Below the pieces are notes generated by a model. The model was not told the DNA's origin. It saw only the letters and a program-made list of their open reading frames with translations, and made no database searches. From Stutzerimonas stutzeri (GTDB lineage: Bacteria; Pseudomonadota; Gammaproteobacteria; Pseudomonadales; Pseudomonadaceae), in NCBI RefSeq assembly GCF_000219605.1, contig NC_015740.1, positions 1,364,001 to 1,428,000 on the forward strand: a stretch of DNA of 64,000 nucleotides, given 5' to 3'. This document shows positions 46,308 through 56,311 of the stretch, in pieces. Position 1 is the stretch's first letter. Each line of letters begins with the position of its first letter. The position numbers and the translations under genes were made by a program.

Positions 46308-47033
46308 TTAAAGGCGGGTGATGTTCAACACGTCGCCGGAGAGGCTGATGCGTACCGCTTCAGCCCAGAGAGGATCGCGTCGCAGGTCCTCGGCGACCTT
46401 GTATTGGCCGGCGATGGAGACCATTTCCGCTGCGAGCTGCTGGCAGAAGATCCGCGCCGAAGTATCGCCCTTGATGCCAGCCAGGGCGCGACCGCGAAGC
46501 GGACCGTAGACATGGATGTTGCCATCGGCGAGAAGTTCCGCACCGGGGCTTACCGGCGCCAGCACAATGAGGTCGCCGCCCTGTGCGTAGATCTGCTGGC
46601 CGCCGCGGATGGGCGTGGTGACCACGCGGGTCGGGCGGTAGACCGGTTCGGCAGGCTTGGCCGGAGCCTTCGATGCCAGGTCGACCTGGCGCTCGCGAGC
46701 CCCCGAAGGCGGCAGCACCGGTAGATCCAGCACCGCCGCTGCTTCGATATGCGCCGGCTCGCTGGCGCGCAGGGCCAGGGTGCGCAACCGATGCTTGCGG
46801 CAGAGTGCGACCAATGCCTTGATGTCGATTTCCCGCGCCGCCTCGGGCAACTTGTCCAGCGCCAGGACCAGCGGCGTATTGTTGAAGAAGTCCGGGGCTT
46901 GTTCGACCTTGGCCGCGAGCTGTTCGTCGAGACGTTCGATGTCGTTGCTGGCCAGCTCCAGCACGGTGATGGCGAGCATGCTGCCCTTGAGCTGGAAGGC
47001 TGGGGACTGGTCGGGGAGGTCGGCTTGGCTCAT
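46308..47033 (-). CDS. minC: Septum inhibitor MinC
   Basis: This 241-residue FtsZ inhibitor has an N-terminal domain ([20 protein letters not shown]) and a C-terminal beta-helix domain with [19 protein letters not shown] and [15 protein letters not shown]. It is the first gene of the min transcript and lies 96 bases before minD. Confidence 0.95.
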   Translation of the reverse strand: MSQADLPDQSPAFQLKGSMLAITVLELASNDIERLDEQLAAKVEQAPDFFNNTPLVLALDKLPEAAREIDIKALVALCRKHRLRTLALRASEPAHIEAAAVLDLPVLPPSGARERQVDLASKAPAKPAEPVYRPTRVVTTPIRGGQQIYAQGGDLIVLAPVSPGAELLADGNIHVYGPLRGRALAGIKGDTSARIFCQQLAAEMVSIAGQYKVAEDLRRDPLWAEAVRISLSGDVLNITRL

Positions 47034-47191
47034 GGTCTGCCTGCTGCGGTAAATGGCGAGGACTTATAACGAGGTGTGCCGCTGCCTGCAACCCGCCGCG
47101 TGTGTCGCGGGCGATCGCTGGTGCGCCGAGGCTCGGTCAACCACGCCTTTTGCCGCTAGAATGCGTCGCTTCATCGGTTGTCGAGCTATTC

Positions 47192-48139
47192 ATGGACCGT
47201 CCTCAGTTTCGTGCGTACTTCCTGCATCCGCGCTTCTGGCCGCTGTGGCTGGGGCTTGGCCTGCTCTGGCTGCTGGTGCAGTTGCCGTATCCGCTCTTGC
47301 TGCAACTGGGCCGTGGGCTCGGCGCGTTGATGTTCCGATTCGCCGGTTCCCGGCGCTACATCGCGCGACGCAACCTGGAGCTGTGCTTTCCCGAACTCAG
47401 CCAGTCGCAGCGTGAACGTCTGTTGCGCGAGAACTTCGCGTCCACCGGCATTGCTTTCTTCGAAATGGCGATGAGCTGGTGGTGGCCGCAGGCGCGCCTG
47501 CAGCGGCTGGCAAAGATCGAGGGACTGGAGCATCTGCAGCAGGCCCAGGCGGCCGGGCAGGGGGTGATCCTGATGGCGCTGCATTTCACCACGCTGGAAA
47601 TCGGCGCCGCATTGCTCGGTCAGCGCCACACCATCGATGGCATGTACCGCGAGCACAAGAATCCGCTGTTCGACTATGTACAGCGCCGCGGACGCGAGCG
47701 GCACAACCGCGACGCCACTGCCATCGAGCGGGAAGACGTGCGGGCCATGCTCAAGGTGCTGCGTGCCGGCCGCGCCATCTGGTACGCGCCGGATCAGGAC
47801 TATGGCCGCAAGCAGAGTCTGTTCGTACCGCTGTTCGGTATCCAGGCCGCCACGGTGACCGCCACCACCAAGTTCGCTCGGCTAGGCAGGGCCAAGGTCG
47901 TACCGTTCACGCAGGAGCGCATGGCGGATGGTTCGGGTTATCGGCTGGTGATCCATCCGCCGCTGGAGGATTTCCCTGGCGAGAGCGAGGAGGCTGATTG
48001 TCTGCGGATCAATCAGTGGGTCGAGGAGGCCGTCAGCGCCCTGCCTGAGCAGTATCTCTGGGCGCACCGGCGCTTCAAGACCCGGCCGGACGGCGAGCCG
48101 GGGCTGTACAAGAAAAAGAAGAAGCGCAAGCCGGTGTAA
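47192..48139 (+). CDS. lpxL: Late lipid A acyltransferase (LpxL/HtrB type)
   Basis: This 315-residue inner-membrane enzyme adds a secondary acyl chain to lipid A. It has an N-terminal anchor (PLWLGLGLLWLLVQLPYPLL), the HX4E catalytic motif in MALHFTTLEIGA and the segment AIWYAPDQDYGRKQSLFVPLFG. The highly basic tail (KKKKKRK) is notable. The ATG at 47192 is chosen from the family start; the longer frame from 47102 is not supported. It is divergent from minC. Confidence 0.9.
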   Translation: MDRPQFRAYFLHPRFWPLWLGLGLLWLLVQLPYPLLLQLGRGLGALMFRFAGSRRYIARRNLELCFPELSQSQRERLLRENFASTGIAFFEMAMSWWWPQARLQRLAKIEGLEHLQQAQAAGQGVILMALHFTTLEIGAALLGQRHTIDGMYREHKNPLFDYVQRRGRERHNRDATAIEREDVRAMLKVLRAGRAIWYAPDQDYGRKQSLFVPLFGIQAATVTATTKFARLGRAKVVPFTQERMADGSGYRLVIHPPLEDFPGESEEADCLRINQWVEEAVSALPEQYLWAHRRFKTRPDGEPGLYKKKKKRKPV

Positions 48140-48262
48140 TGCGCTTTCCTGCCCGTGTAGCGTGGCGGGCGTGTGGTGCGCTAACGCCACCCCGTGGGTG
48201 ACGGCCGGCTACATCCCGGGCGGCGTCCCGGTGGTTCCGGCCATCCAGTCGACCCAGCCGAA

Positions 48263-49105
48263 TCAGGCCAGCGTTCCATCGCGGAAATCCCGCAGCGCCT
48301 GCTCGATCTCCTCCCGGCTGTTCATTACGAAGGGGCCGTACTGCACGATGGGCTCGCCCAGGGGGCGCCCGGCCAACAGCAGCAGGCGGGTTCCCGACTC
48401 GCTGTGCAACCGCACCTCACCATGTTCGGACAGGCGCACCAGCTGGCCTTTGCCCAGCGTGTGTTCGCCAAGGCGCAGCGCACCCTCGTAGACATAAAGC
48501 AGCAGCCGATGGCCTTCCGGCACCTGCGGGCTGATGCCGCTACCGGCCGGCAGATGCAGATCGAAAAGCTGCGGCTCGGTATCCGGACGCTGCACGACGC
48601 CCGGCTGCTCGATGCCGTCGACCTTCAGCGTGCCGGCGATGACTTTTGCCTGGACCCCGCCTGGCAGCGTCAGCTGTGGAATTTCCGCCGGTGCGAAGTC
48701 ACGGTAGCCCGGCTCGCCGAGCTTGGCGTGGGCGGGCAGGTTCAGCCACAGCTGGAAGCCGCGCATGAGGCCTTGCTCCTGCTCCGGCATCTCGCTGTGG
48801 ATCACACCGCGCGCTGCGGTCATCCACTGGACGCCGCCACTTTCCAGCCGCCCGACATTGCCCATGTGATCCTCGTGACGCATGCGCCCCTCGAGCATGT
48901 AGGTGATGGTTTCGAAGCCGCGGTGCGGATGTGGTGGAAAGCCGGCGATGTACTCGTCGGGATCGTTGGAGCCGAACTCGTCGAGCATCAGGAACGGATC
49001 GAAGCGCTCCGGCGCGGCGCCGCCAAATACGCGCGTAAGACTGACGCCGGCGCCATCGGAAGTCGGGCGGCCGGTGGTGATGGAAAGGATTTCACGCTGG
49101 GACAT
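48263..49105 (-). CDS. Pirin family protein
   Basis: This 280-residue bicupin has metal-binding residues in GFPPHPHRGFETITYML, GRMRHEDHMG and GVIHSEMPEQE, the standard His/His/His/Glu set. Pirins can be quercetin dioxygenases or redox-linked regulators; the role here is unknown. It lies downstream of mlaA on the same strand. Confidence 0.9.
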   Translation of the reverse strand: MSQREILSITTGRPTSDGAGVSLTRVFGGAAPERFDPFLMLDEFGSNDPDEYIAGFPPHPHRGFETITYMLEGRMRHEDHMGNVGRLESGGVQWMTAARGVIHSEMPEQEQGLMRGFQLWLNLPAHAKLGEPGYRDFAPAEIPQLTLPGGVQAKVIAGTLKVDGIEQPGVVQRPDTEPQLFDLHLPAGSGISPQVPEGHRLLLYVYEGALRLGEHTLGKGQLVRLSEHGEVRLHSESGTRLLLLAGRPLGEPIVQYGPFVMNSREEIEQALRDFRDGTLA

Positions 49106-49199
49106 ATCGAATGCCTCTCGGTCTGGAATGTCTCCAGCGTAAACGTACGGCTTCGATTAACGGTTGCGCATTATCGCTATAACCAATCAATTAGTTGGA

Positions 49200-49967
49200 T
49201 CATTCCTCCACCATCAGATCCCGCGCACGGCTATACACATAGCGCACCTTCTCGTACTCGAACGGCGAGTTGAGCTGGCCGTAACGGAAGCTGGTGACGT
49301 GGCGGGCGTTGATGGCGCGCAACGCGGTCAGGCTCAACTCGCCACCGGTGGTCTCGGCGTACTGGAGGAAATCGACCTGTCGCTCGACGGCGAAATCGGT
49401 GACGCGGCCGGTGGCATCGCGCAGGTTGGAGGGGCCGAGAGCCGGAATGATCAGGTATGGCCCCTGGGGAACGCCCCAATACCCGAGTGTCTGGCCGAAG
49501 TCCTCGCTCTGGCGCACCAGACCCATGCGCGTGGCCGGGTCCCAGAGTCCGCCGACGCCCAGAATGCTGTTGAACAGAAAGCGGGCGGTGGCATTCGCCG
49601 CACGCTGTCCCTTGAGCTGCGCGACGCTGTTGAACAGCGTCGGAATCTCCCCGAGGTTGGCGAAGAAGTTGCTCACGCCGGTGCGCACCGGTTGCGGCGT
49701 GACATAGCGATAGCCTCGCACCACCGGCAGCATCACCCATTGATCGAGCCGGTAGTTGAAGTGGTAGATGCGCCGGTTGACCGATTCGAACGGGTCGTAG
49801 ACGTCCAGCGCCTGAAAGGTAGCGCGCTCGAACTCACGTTGGTCCAGCCCCGGATTGAACTCCAGGTTGCGTAACGGATGGGTGAAACCATCCTCGTCGA
49901 CCGCCGGTGTGTCGGCGAAGGCCAGACCACTGAGCAGCAGCAGCGGCAACAGCATTCCTTTAGCCAC
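49200..49967 (-). CDS. mlaA: MlaA/VacJ-type outer-membrane lipid-asymmetry protein
   Basis: This 255-residue protein has the MlaA signature YDPFESVNRRIYHFNYRLD and later GDFGQTLGYWGVPQGPYLI-like residues (SEDFGQTLGYWG). It removes surface phospholipids together with the Mla pathway. The signal peptide (MLLPLLLLSGLAFA) has no lipobox Cys, so it may not be lipidated. The start is GTG at 49967 with GGAG 7 bases upstream, overlapping the previous gene by 8 bases; an ATG at 49955 is the alternative. Confidence 0.88.
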   Translation of the reverse strand: MAKGMLLPLLLLSGLAFADTPAVDEDGFTHPLRNLEFNPGLDQREFERATFQALDVYDPFESVNRRIYHFNYRLDQWVMLPVVRGYRYVTPQPVRTGVSNFFANLGEIPTLFNSVAQLKGQRAANATARFLFNSILGVGGLWDPATRMGLVRQSEDFGQTLGYWGVPQGPYLIIPALGPSNLRDATGRVTDFAVERQVDFLQYAETTGGELSLTALRAINARHVTSFRYGQLNSPFEYEKVRYVYSRARDLMVEE

Positions 49968-51252
49968 GGAAGAACTCCAGCATGTGTTGGGCGTTGACGC
50001 GGTAGGTGAGATTGCCGCAGTGGCCGCCGCGCGGGTACAGCGTCAGACGGTCGCCGAAGGTGCGGCGCAGGAAGCCGATATCACCGGCACCGAGGATCAG
50101 GTCGTCTGCATTGTGCATGACCGCGATCTTCGGGCTCTGGCGCAGATAATCCTCAAGGGCGTAAAGGCTGACCTGCTGGATCAGCTGCGGCAGGCTGCCG
50201 CCGTCGTACTGCGCCCGCCACATGGGAATCAGCTGCTCGGTGATGTAGCAGTCGAAATCGCAGAGCAGGGCGCGCTTGAAGAATGGCTCCAGACGCGTGC
50301 CCTCGTTGATCGGATAATCCTGCGGCACGATCAGCCCGCGCCGGTTGATCAGGTCCGAGGTGAAATTGATGTCGGCCGCGGAAAAACGGAACACCGAGCC
50401 GATCAGCATGGCCATCTGCTCATCGCTGAGCTTCAGCGTCGACTGCTGGAAGTCGTAGAGCATCGCCTCGTCGAGGTCGATGTAGCCGCGCTGCTGGTAG
50501 TAGCGGGTCAGTTTTTCCAGCACCACTTCATAGAAGGTGGTGTGGTCGTCGATGCCTTCGACGCGGGTTTGCACCAGCTTGTCCAGGTTACCGACCGAGG
50601 TGTAGAGGTTTACCGGCGGGTTGAGCAGCAGCACGCGCTTGAAGTTGAAGCTGCCGCGGGTTTCGTCCAGCTGGCTGACGAACGCGGCGTTCAGCGCGCC
50701 GAGGCTGTAGCCGGTGAGGTGGAACTCGGTGACAGGCAGCTTGTGGTGCCTGGCGCGAATGGCCTGCATGACCCGATAGAGATCCTTGGCATCGTCGGCA
50801 CTGATGCCCGGTGTGGCATAGCGCGAGGCAGCGGACATGAAGTCGTAGCTGGTAGGCGAAGACAGCTGCACCACGTGGTAGCCGGCGCCGTAGAACAGCC
50901 GCTTGAGTGCCTCGGTCTTGCCCGCCGAGTAATGCGCACCGGTGCCGGAAATGATGAAGATCAGCGGCGCCGGCCCGCGCTGGCGTGCCAGGCGATAGCG
51001 CAGCTGTTTGACCGGCCAGAAGTTGTCCGGCAGGGTGAATTCGCGCTCCGGCCGCAGACGCAGGCTGTAGTCAGCCTGGTCGATGGCGTCGTCACTGGGT
51101 ACCTCGGCGCGCAATGCGCTCGGCGTGCCGGCGATGGTCGCTTCGAAAGGATTGGCCAGGGGGTAGCCATACTCCTCGATGCTGAGATCAGCCGCGTGCA
51201 GCGGCGTAACGATAAGGGCGAGCAGGGCGGTCAGGCGCAACAACAGCTGCAT
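49960..51252 (-). CDS. Exported alpha/beta hydrolase
   Basis: This 430-residue protein has a signal peptide (LLLRLTALLALIVTPLHA). It carries an oxyanion region PLIFIISGTGAHYSAGK, nucleophile elbow HLTGYSLGALNA (GxSxG), a late Asp in MHNADDLILGAGD and a His in YPRGGHCGN, giving a plausible triad. GGAGATACACC precedes the ATG at 51252. Overlap with mlaA suggests an envelope role, perhaps lipid-directed; that is inference. Some databases misname relatives as protein kinases. Confidence 0.8.
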   Translation of the reverse strand: MQLLLRLTALLALIVTPLHAADLSIEEYGYPLANPFEATIAGTPSALRAEVPSDDAIDQADYSLRLRPEREFTLPDNFWPVKQLRYRLARQRGPAPLIFIISGTGAHYSAGKTEALKRLFYGAGYHVVQLSSPTSYDFMSAASRYATPGISADDAKDLYRVMQAIRARHHKLPVTEFHLTGYSLGALNAAFVSQLDETRGSFNFKRVLLLNPPVNLYTSVGNLDKLVQTRVEGIDDHTTFYEVVLEKLTRYYQQRGYIDLDEAMLYDFQQSTLKLSDEQMAMLIGSVFRFSAADINFTSDLINRRGLIVPQDYPINEGTRLEPFFKRALLCDFDCYITEQLIPMWRAQYDGGSLPQLIQQVSLYALEDYLRQSPKIAVMHNADDLILGAGDIGFLRRTFGDRLTLYPRGGHCGNLTYRVNAQHMLEFFRG

Positions 51253-51469
51253 GGTGTATCTCCGTTGACAGGCCATCGCGGCCTGTAGCGAGGCGGCAAC
51301 GGATGTCTCGTGCCGCCTGTCCCATCAGAACTGCATTGGCAGCGCAGTGCAAGCCAACATCTCTATGGCAGCGGCGCGGGGAATTCGATCCCTGCGCGGG
51401 GATGGAAAATGTCGACGACCGACGGTCGCTGGCGAACCGCCGGGCTAAGTGGCTCGTCTGCCGCGGTCG

Positions 51470-51691
51470 TCACGCCTGATGATGCAGCCAGGCATGCTTA
51501 GGAATCGCTGCGCTGCGTCTACTGCGTTCGAATCGCTGCCAGACCTTCTCGTGGAAGTAGAAACCTACCGAATTGCACAGCGGCTCGATGGCGGCGACCA
51601 GTCCACCGATGGCGATGCTGCCGGTCAGCGCGTAGGTCACCGAAAAGGCGATGCAGAAGTGCATCAGGGTGAACGTCACGGTCTTGAGCAT
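51470..51691 (-). CDS. DUF2061 small membrane protein
   Basis: This 73-residue protein has two membrane segments (TLMHFCIAFSVTYALTG and IAIGGLVAAIEPLCNSVGF), then FYFHEKVWQRF, the DUF2061 pattern. Its function is unknown. AAGGAGACAGGCC lies before the ATG at 51691; a longer frame to 51757 is not supported. Confidence 0.82.
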   Translation of the reverse strand: MLKTVTFTLMHFCIAFSVTYALTGSIAIGGLVAAIEPLCNSVGFYFHEKVWQRFERSRRSAAIPKHAWLHHQA

Positions 51692-51970
51692 GGCCTGTCT
51701 CCTTGTGCAGTCGAGAATCGTTCTCGCGACAAGGAGAGTCTGGTCGAGGTCGAGCAATGTCTGAAATCAACGTTCTGCATGTGCGACATAGCGCCACACT
51801 ATTTGTGTTTGGAATTGTTGCGAAGCGCCGATTCATGCGGCTCGAGGGCTCTATGTCGGGCCTTTTCGCAAGACGCATTCAGACCAAAGTCGGGTGGTGT
51901 TCGCTTCGGCCGGGCCTAAAGTGGCCGCCCTGCCTCCATCAGGGGGCAGCGACCGTGGAGACAGATTCCA

Positions 51971-52285
51971 ATGCACAATGAAAATGTTTACCGGCAGATT
52001 TATGCCAATCCGCGTTTCCAGGAGCTGGTGGCCAAGCGCGGGCGTTTCGCCTGGCTGCTGTCGGCCGTCATGCTCGGCGCCTACCTGGCGTTCATCCTGT
52101 TGATCGCCTTCGAGCCGAAGATCCTCGGCATTCCGCTGTCCGCCAATACCGTGACCACCTGGGGCATTCCGGTTGGCATCGGAGTGATCTTCATGGCGTT
52201 CATCCTGACCGGTGTCTATGTGCAGCGTGCCAACGGTGAGTTCGATCGCATCAACCAGGAAATCCTCAACGAGGCACAGAAATAA
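51971..52285 (+). CDS. yjcH: DUF485 inner-membrane protein YjcH
   Basis: This 104-residue protein has two membrane helices ([20 protein letters not shown] and [21 protein letters not shown]) and the [16 protein letters not shown] start of DUF485. It is usually encoded just before actP, as here, with the stop and next ATG sharing one base (TAATG). It probably aids acetate uptake or permease assembly. Confidence 0.92.
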   Translation: MHNENVYRQIYANPRFQELVAKRGRFAWLLSAVMLGAYLAFILLIAFEPKILGIPLSANTVTTWGIPVGIGVIFMAFILTGVYVQRANGEFDRINQEILNEAQK

Positions 52286-53940
52286 TGATCCTGCGTTTCC
52301 TGATGACTGCCCTGCTGTTGGCAGTCTCGCCCGCGCTGCTCGCCGATGCCATTACCGGCGAAGTCCAGAAGCAGGCCACCAACTACACCGCCATCATCAT
52401 GTTCGTGGTGTTCATCGTGTTCACCATGGGCATCACCAAGTGGGCGGCCAAGCGCAACACCTCGACCGCTGACTACTACACCGCCGGCGGCAGCATCACC
52501 GGCTTCCAGAATGGTCTGGCGATTGCCGGCGACTTCATGTCGGCGGCGTCCTTCCTCGGCATTTCCGCGCTGGTCTACACCAGCGGTTACGACGGCCTGA
52601 TCTACTCCATTGGTTTCCTCGTCGGTTGGCCGATCATCCTGTTCCTGATGGCTGAGCGCCTGCGCAACCTGGGCAAGTTCACCTTCTCCGACGTGGCGTC
52701 CTATCGCCTCGGCCAGACGCAGATCCGTCTGCTCTCGGCATTCGGCTCGCTGATCGTGGTGGCCTTCTACCTGATCGCGCAGATGGTCGGTGCCGGCAAG
52801 CTGATCCAGCTGCTGTTCGGCCTGGACTACTACGTGGCTGTGGTGCTGGTCGGTGTGCTGATGGTCATGTACGTGCTGTTCGGCGGCATGCTGGCGACCA
52901 CCTGGGTGCAGATCATCAAGGCGGTCCTGCTGCTGTCGGGCGCCAGCTTCATGGCCATCATGGTGATGAAGACCGTCGGCTTCGATTTCGGCAGCCTGTT
53001 CGCCGAAGCGGTGAAGATCCACGAGAAAGGCGCGCAGATCATGAGCCCGGGCGGTCTGGTTTCCGACCCGATCTCGGCGATTTCCCTGGGCCTGGCACTG
53101 ATGTTCGGTACCGCCGGCCTGCCGCACATCCTGATGCGCTTCTTCACCGTGTCCGACGCCAAGGAAGCGCGCAAGAGCGTGTTCTACGCCACCGGCTTCA
53201 TCGGCTACTTCTACATCCTGACCTTCATCATCGGCTTCGGCGCGATCCTGCTGGTCAGCACCAACCCGGACTTCAAGGACGTGACCGGTGCCATCGTCGG
53301 CGGCACCAACATGGTCGCCATCCACCTGGCCAGCGCCGTGGGCGGCAATCTGTTCCTCGGTTTCATCTCCGCGGTCGCCTTCGCCACCATCCTCGCGGTA
53401 GTGGCCGGCCTGACCCTGGCCGGTGCCTCGGCGGTTTCCCATGACCTCTATGCCTGCGTGATCAAGCAGGGCAAGGCGCGGGAAGAGGACGAGATGCGTG
53501 TGACCAAGCTGACCACCCTGACCCTGGGCGTGGTGGCGATTCTGCTTGGCATCATCTTCGAGAAGCAGAACATCGCCTTCATGGTCGGCCTGGCGTTCTC
53601 CATCGCCGCCAGCTGCAACTTCCCCGTGCTGTTCCTTTCCATGTACTGGAAGGGGCTGAGCACGCGCGGTGCGCTGTTCGGCGGCGCGCTGGGCCTGATC
53701 ACCGCGCTGGTGCTGACCATCATCAGCCCCACCGTGTGGGTCGACGTGTTCGGCTATGCCGAGGCGATCTTCCCCTACAAGTACCCGGCGCTGTTCTCTA
53801 TGGTCGCCGCCTTCGTCGGTATCTGGTTCTTCTCGGTTACCGACAACTCCAAGCGGGCAGGGGAGGAGCGTGAGCGCTTCTTCGCCCAGTTCGTCCGTTC
53901 GCAGACCGGTCTGGGTGCAACTGGCGCCGTCGCTCACTAA
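52285..53940 (+). CDS. actP: Acetate/cation symporter ActP
   Basis: This 551-residue sodium:solute symporter has an N-terminal signal-like segment ([16 protein letters not shown]), then about 13 membrane helices. SSF motifs are [22 protein letters not shown] (first part) and [25 protein letters not shown] (first part). It imports acetate and related short acids. It is coupled to yjcH and followed by a strong terminator. Confidence 0.95.
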   Translation: MILRFLMTALLLAVSPALLADAITGEVQKQATNYTAIIMFVVFIVFTMGITKWAAKRNTSTADYYTAGGSITGFQNGLAIAGDFMSAASFLGISALVYTSGYDGLIYSIGFLVGWPIILFLMAERLRNLGKFTFSDVASYRLGQTQIRLLSAFGSLIVVAFYLIAQMVGAGKLIQLLFGLDYYVAVVLVGVLMVMYVLFGGMLATTWVQIIKAVLLLSGASFMAIMVMKTVGFDFGSLFAEAVKIHEKGAQIMSPGGLVSDPISAISLGLALMFGTAGLPHILMRFFTVSDAKEARKSVFYATGFIGYFYILTFIIGFGAILLVSTNPDFKDVTGAIVGGTNMVAIHLASAVGGNLFLGFISAVAFATILAVVAGLTLAGASAVSHDLYACVIKQGKAREEDEMRVTKLTTLTLGVVAILLGIIFEKQNIAFMVGLAFSIAASCNFPVLFLSMYWKGLSTRGALFGGALGLITALVLTIISPTVWVDVFGYAEAIFPYKYPALFSMVAAFVGIWFFSVTDNSKRAGEERERFFAQFVRSQTGLGATGAVAH

Positions 53941-53959
53941 GGCGATCAGCCGGCAAGCG

Positions 53960-53987
53960 AAAGGGCAGCCCACGGGCTGCCCTTTTT
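53960..53987 (+). terminator. Terminator of yjcH-actP
   Basis: AAAGGGCAGCCC and GGGCTGCCC pair around a 2-4 base loop and run into TTTTT, 20 bases after the actP stop. Confidence 0.9.
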
Positions 53988-54178
53988 CATTGGTGGCGTG
54001 CAAATCACCAGCGTGCACCGCGCCCATGTTGCCGCCATATTGCCTGCCGGGAACCGGGCGGTCAGCCCCATTGGCCAAGGGTTTGCGAGGGGCATTCATC
54101 AATCTGATGGATGCCGGTACGGCTCCGGGCATTCGCTAGACTCGCTGCCACTACCCGAACAACAAAGGCAGCACAACA

Positions 54179-54988
54179 ATGCACAATCGCATGATGATCA
54201 CCGGCGCCGGTTCCGGGCTCGGACGGGAAATCGCCCTGCGCTGGGCGCGCGACGGCTGGCAGCTGGCGCTTTCCGACGTCAATGAGGCCGGGCTGGCGGA
54301 AACCCTGAAAATGGTTCGCGAGGCGGGCGGCGATGGCTTCACCATGCGCTGCGACGTACGTGACTACAGCCAGCTGATCGCCTTCGCCCAGGCCTGCGAA
54401 GAGAAGCTCGGCGGCATCGATGTCGTGGTCAACAACGCCGGCGTGGCATCGGGCGGTTTCTTCGACGAGCTGTCGCTGGAAGACTGGGATTGGCAGATCG
54501 CGATCAACCTGATGGGGGTGGTCAAGGGCTGCAAGGCATTCCTGCCGCTGGTTCAGAAGAGCAAGGGCAAGATCATCAACATCGCCTCCATGGCGGCGCT
54601 GATGCAGGCGCCCGGCATGAGCAACTACAACGTGGCCAAGGCCGGTGTGGTGGCGCTCTCCGAGAGCCTGATGGTCGAGCTGCGCCAGGCCGAAGTGGGT
54701 GTGCACGTGGTCTGTCCGTCGTTCTTCCAGACCAACCTGCTGGATTCCTTCCGCGGGCCGACGCCGAACGTGAAGGCGCAGATCGGCAAGCTGCTGGAGT
54801 CATCGCCGATCACCGCGGCGGACATCGCCGACTACATCCACCAGCAGGTCGCCAAGGGCGAGTTCATGATCCTGCCGCACGAGGAGGGGCGCATGGCCTG
54901 GAAGGTCAAGCAGCAGAATCCTCAGGCGATCTATGACGAGATGGCGCTGCTCGCCGAAAAGAAGCGGGCCAAGAGCAAGGCCGTCTGA
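54179..54988 (+). CDS. Short-chain dehydrogenase/reductase
   Basis: This 269-residue SDR has the cofactor motif ITGAGSGLGREIAL at the N-terminus, NNAG in VVVNNAGVAS, the catalytic Ser in INIASMAAL and YxxxK in SNYNVAKAGV. The substrate is unknown. A C-terminal extension is rich in Lys (AEKKRAKSKAV). It stands alone between actP and the MFS gene. Confidence 0.88.
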   Translation: MHNRMMITGAGSGLGREIALRWARDGWQLALSDVNEAGLAETLKMVREAGGDGFTMRCDVRDYSQLIAFAQACEEKLGGIDVVVNNAGVASGGFFDELSLEDWDWQIAINLMGVVKGCKAFLPLVQKSKGKIINIASMAALMQAPGMSNYNVAKAGVVALSESLMVELRQAEVGVHVVCPSFFQTNLLDSFRGPTPNVKAQIGKLLESSPITAADIADYIHQQVAKGEFMILPHEEGRMAWKVKQQNPQAIYDEMALLAEKKRAKSKAV

Positions 54989-54994
54989 ATCCGG

Positions 54995-55019
54995 CCGGCC
55001 GCTGCCTTCAAGCGGCCGG
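54995..55019 (+). terminator. Hairpin after the SDR gene
   Basis: CCGGCCGCT pairs perfectly with AGCGGCCGG around a 7-base loop, 6 bases after the stop. There is no U-run. Confidence 0.5.
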
Positions 55020-55092
55020 TGCGGTTGCCTCCGGGGAGGCTGGGGAGTAGGGTTGCCTGTCCGGTTTCTTGCCGTAACCCTATGGATCGCTT

Positions 55093-56250
55093 GTGAATTT
55101 CCCTTCCCGCGGACTGTTGATGCTGGCCCTGGTGCTGGCAGCGATCAACCTGCGTCCTGGTATCACGTCCTTCGCCCCGCTTATCGAACGCATCGCCGAA
55201 GAGCTTGCCCTGTCCCGTGGCCTGATCAGCCTGACCACAGCCTTGCCGGTATTGCTGATGGGCCTGCTGGCGCCGTTGGCACCGCGGCTGGCGGTGCGCT
55301 TCGGTCTGGAGCGCAGCATCGCCCTGTGTCTTGGCCTGATCGCCGCGGCGCTGGTGCTGCGTCTATTCGGCCACAATGCCGTGCTGCTGATCGTCACTGC
55401 CGGCCTGGTCGGTGCCGGCATCGCCGTTGCCGGTCCGCTGCTGTCCGGCTTCATCAAACGCTACTTCCTCGAACGCATGGGCAAGGTCGCCGCCTGGTAC
55501 TCGCTGAGCATGGCGGTGGGCGGGACCCTTGGCGTGGTGCTGACGGCGCCTGCGGCCCAGGTGCTGGGCGAGCGGTGGACGGCTGGCCTGGCGATCTGGG
55601 CGCTGCCGGCGGTGTTGGCGCTGCTGATCTGGCTGCGTCTGCCCAATCAGCCGGAGGCCGCCAGTGAAAGCGGTGCGGGCTTGCCCTGGAAGGAGCCGCG
55701 GGCCTGGCTGTTGAGCATCTACTTCGCGCTGCAGGCCGGGCTGTTCTACGCGCTGGCCACTTGGCTGGTGGCGCGTTATCACGAGGTGGGCTACAGCCTG
55801 CTGCAGAGCAATGCGTTCTTCAGTGGCTTCATGCTGATCGGCCTGCCGAGCGCCTTCGCCATGCCCTGGCTGGCGCAGCGCCTGGGCAACCGTCATCGCA
55901 TCATGGCGACCTGCGGAGTGCTGGCGACCCTGTGCCTGGCGCTGATCGCGCTGCGACCCGGCTGGCAGCCGCTGGTGGTCTGCATGCTGCTGGGTGTTGC
56001 GCTCAATGGCACCTTTTCCCTGGCGCTGATTTCGCCGATGTACGAAGCCGGCACGCCGCTGGCCGTCAGCCGACTCACCGCGATGATGCTCTGCACGGGT
56101 TACTGCCTGGCCTGCCTGACACCGGTGCTGGCCGGACTCGGCCGTGATCTGGCGGGCGACTACCGCATGCCATTCCTGGTGCTGACCGTCATGGCGGCGT
56201 GCATGTCACTGCTGGCGATGCGGCTGCGGCCACGACATGTCGATCGCTGA
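55093..56250 (+). CDS. MFS transporter, CynX/NimT (cyanate-type) family
   Basis: This 385-residue protein has about 12 membrane helices. It has the LAAINLRPGITSFAPLI start typical of CynX-like transporters and GVGLAGAGIAVAGPLLSG-like residues around 110. The substrate cannot be told; no cyanase genes are nearby. The start is GTG at 55093. Its promoter would lie in the short gap after the SDR hairpin. Confidence 0.85.
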   Translation: MNFPSRGLLMLALVLAAINLRPGITSFAPLIERIAEELALSRGLISLTTALPVLLMGLLAPLAPRLAVRFGLERSIALCLGLIAAALVLRLFGHNAVLLIVTAGLVGAGIAVAGPLLSGFIKRYFLERMGKVAAWYSLSMAVGGTLGVVLTAPAAQVLGERWTAGLAIWALPAVLALLIWLRLPNQPEAASESGAGLPWKEPRAWLLSIYFALQAGLFYALATWLVARYHEVGYSLLQSNAFFSGFMLIGLPSAFAMPWLAQRLGNRHRIMATCGVLATLCLALIALRPGWQPLVVCMLLGVALNGTFSLALISPMYEAGTPLAVSRLTAMMLCTGYCLACLTPVLAGLGRDLAGDYRMPFLVLTVMAACMSLLAMRLRPRHVDR

Positions 56251-56311
56251 GCGGTCTGGCTGTGGCCTGCGTCACCGCTTGCCATGCCGCGGATGACCGG
56301 CTCGCCGTGCT

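Noticed and set aside
47102..47191. N-terminal extension of the lipid A acyltransferase
   Set aside because: It would place unrelated residues before the membrane anchor. The family starts at the Met encoded at 47192.
49855..51288. 477-codon plus-strand frame opposite the hydrolase
   Set aside because: It reads as an antisense shadow rich in Val/Gln/Arg, and the minus-strand hydrolase has a signal peptide and catalytic motifs.
52216..54132. 638-codon open frame opposite actP
   Set aside because: The translation is a His/Asp/Gly/Gln-rich low-complexity shadow. actP on the other strand is unmistakable.
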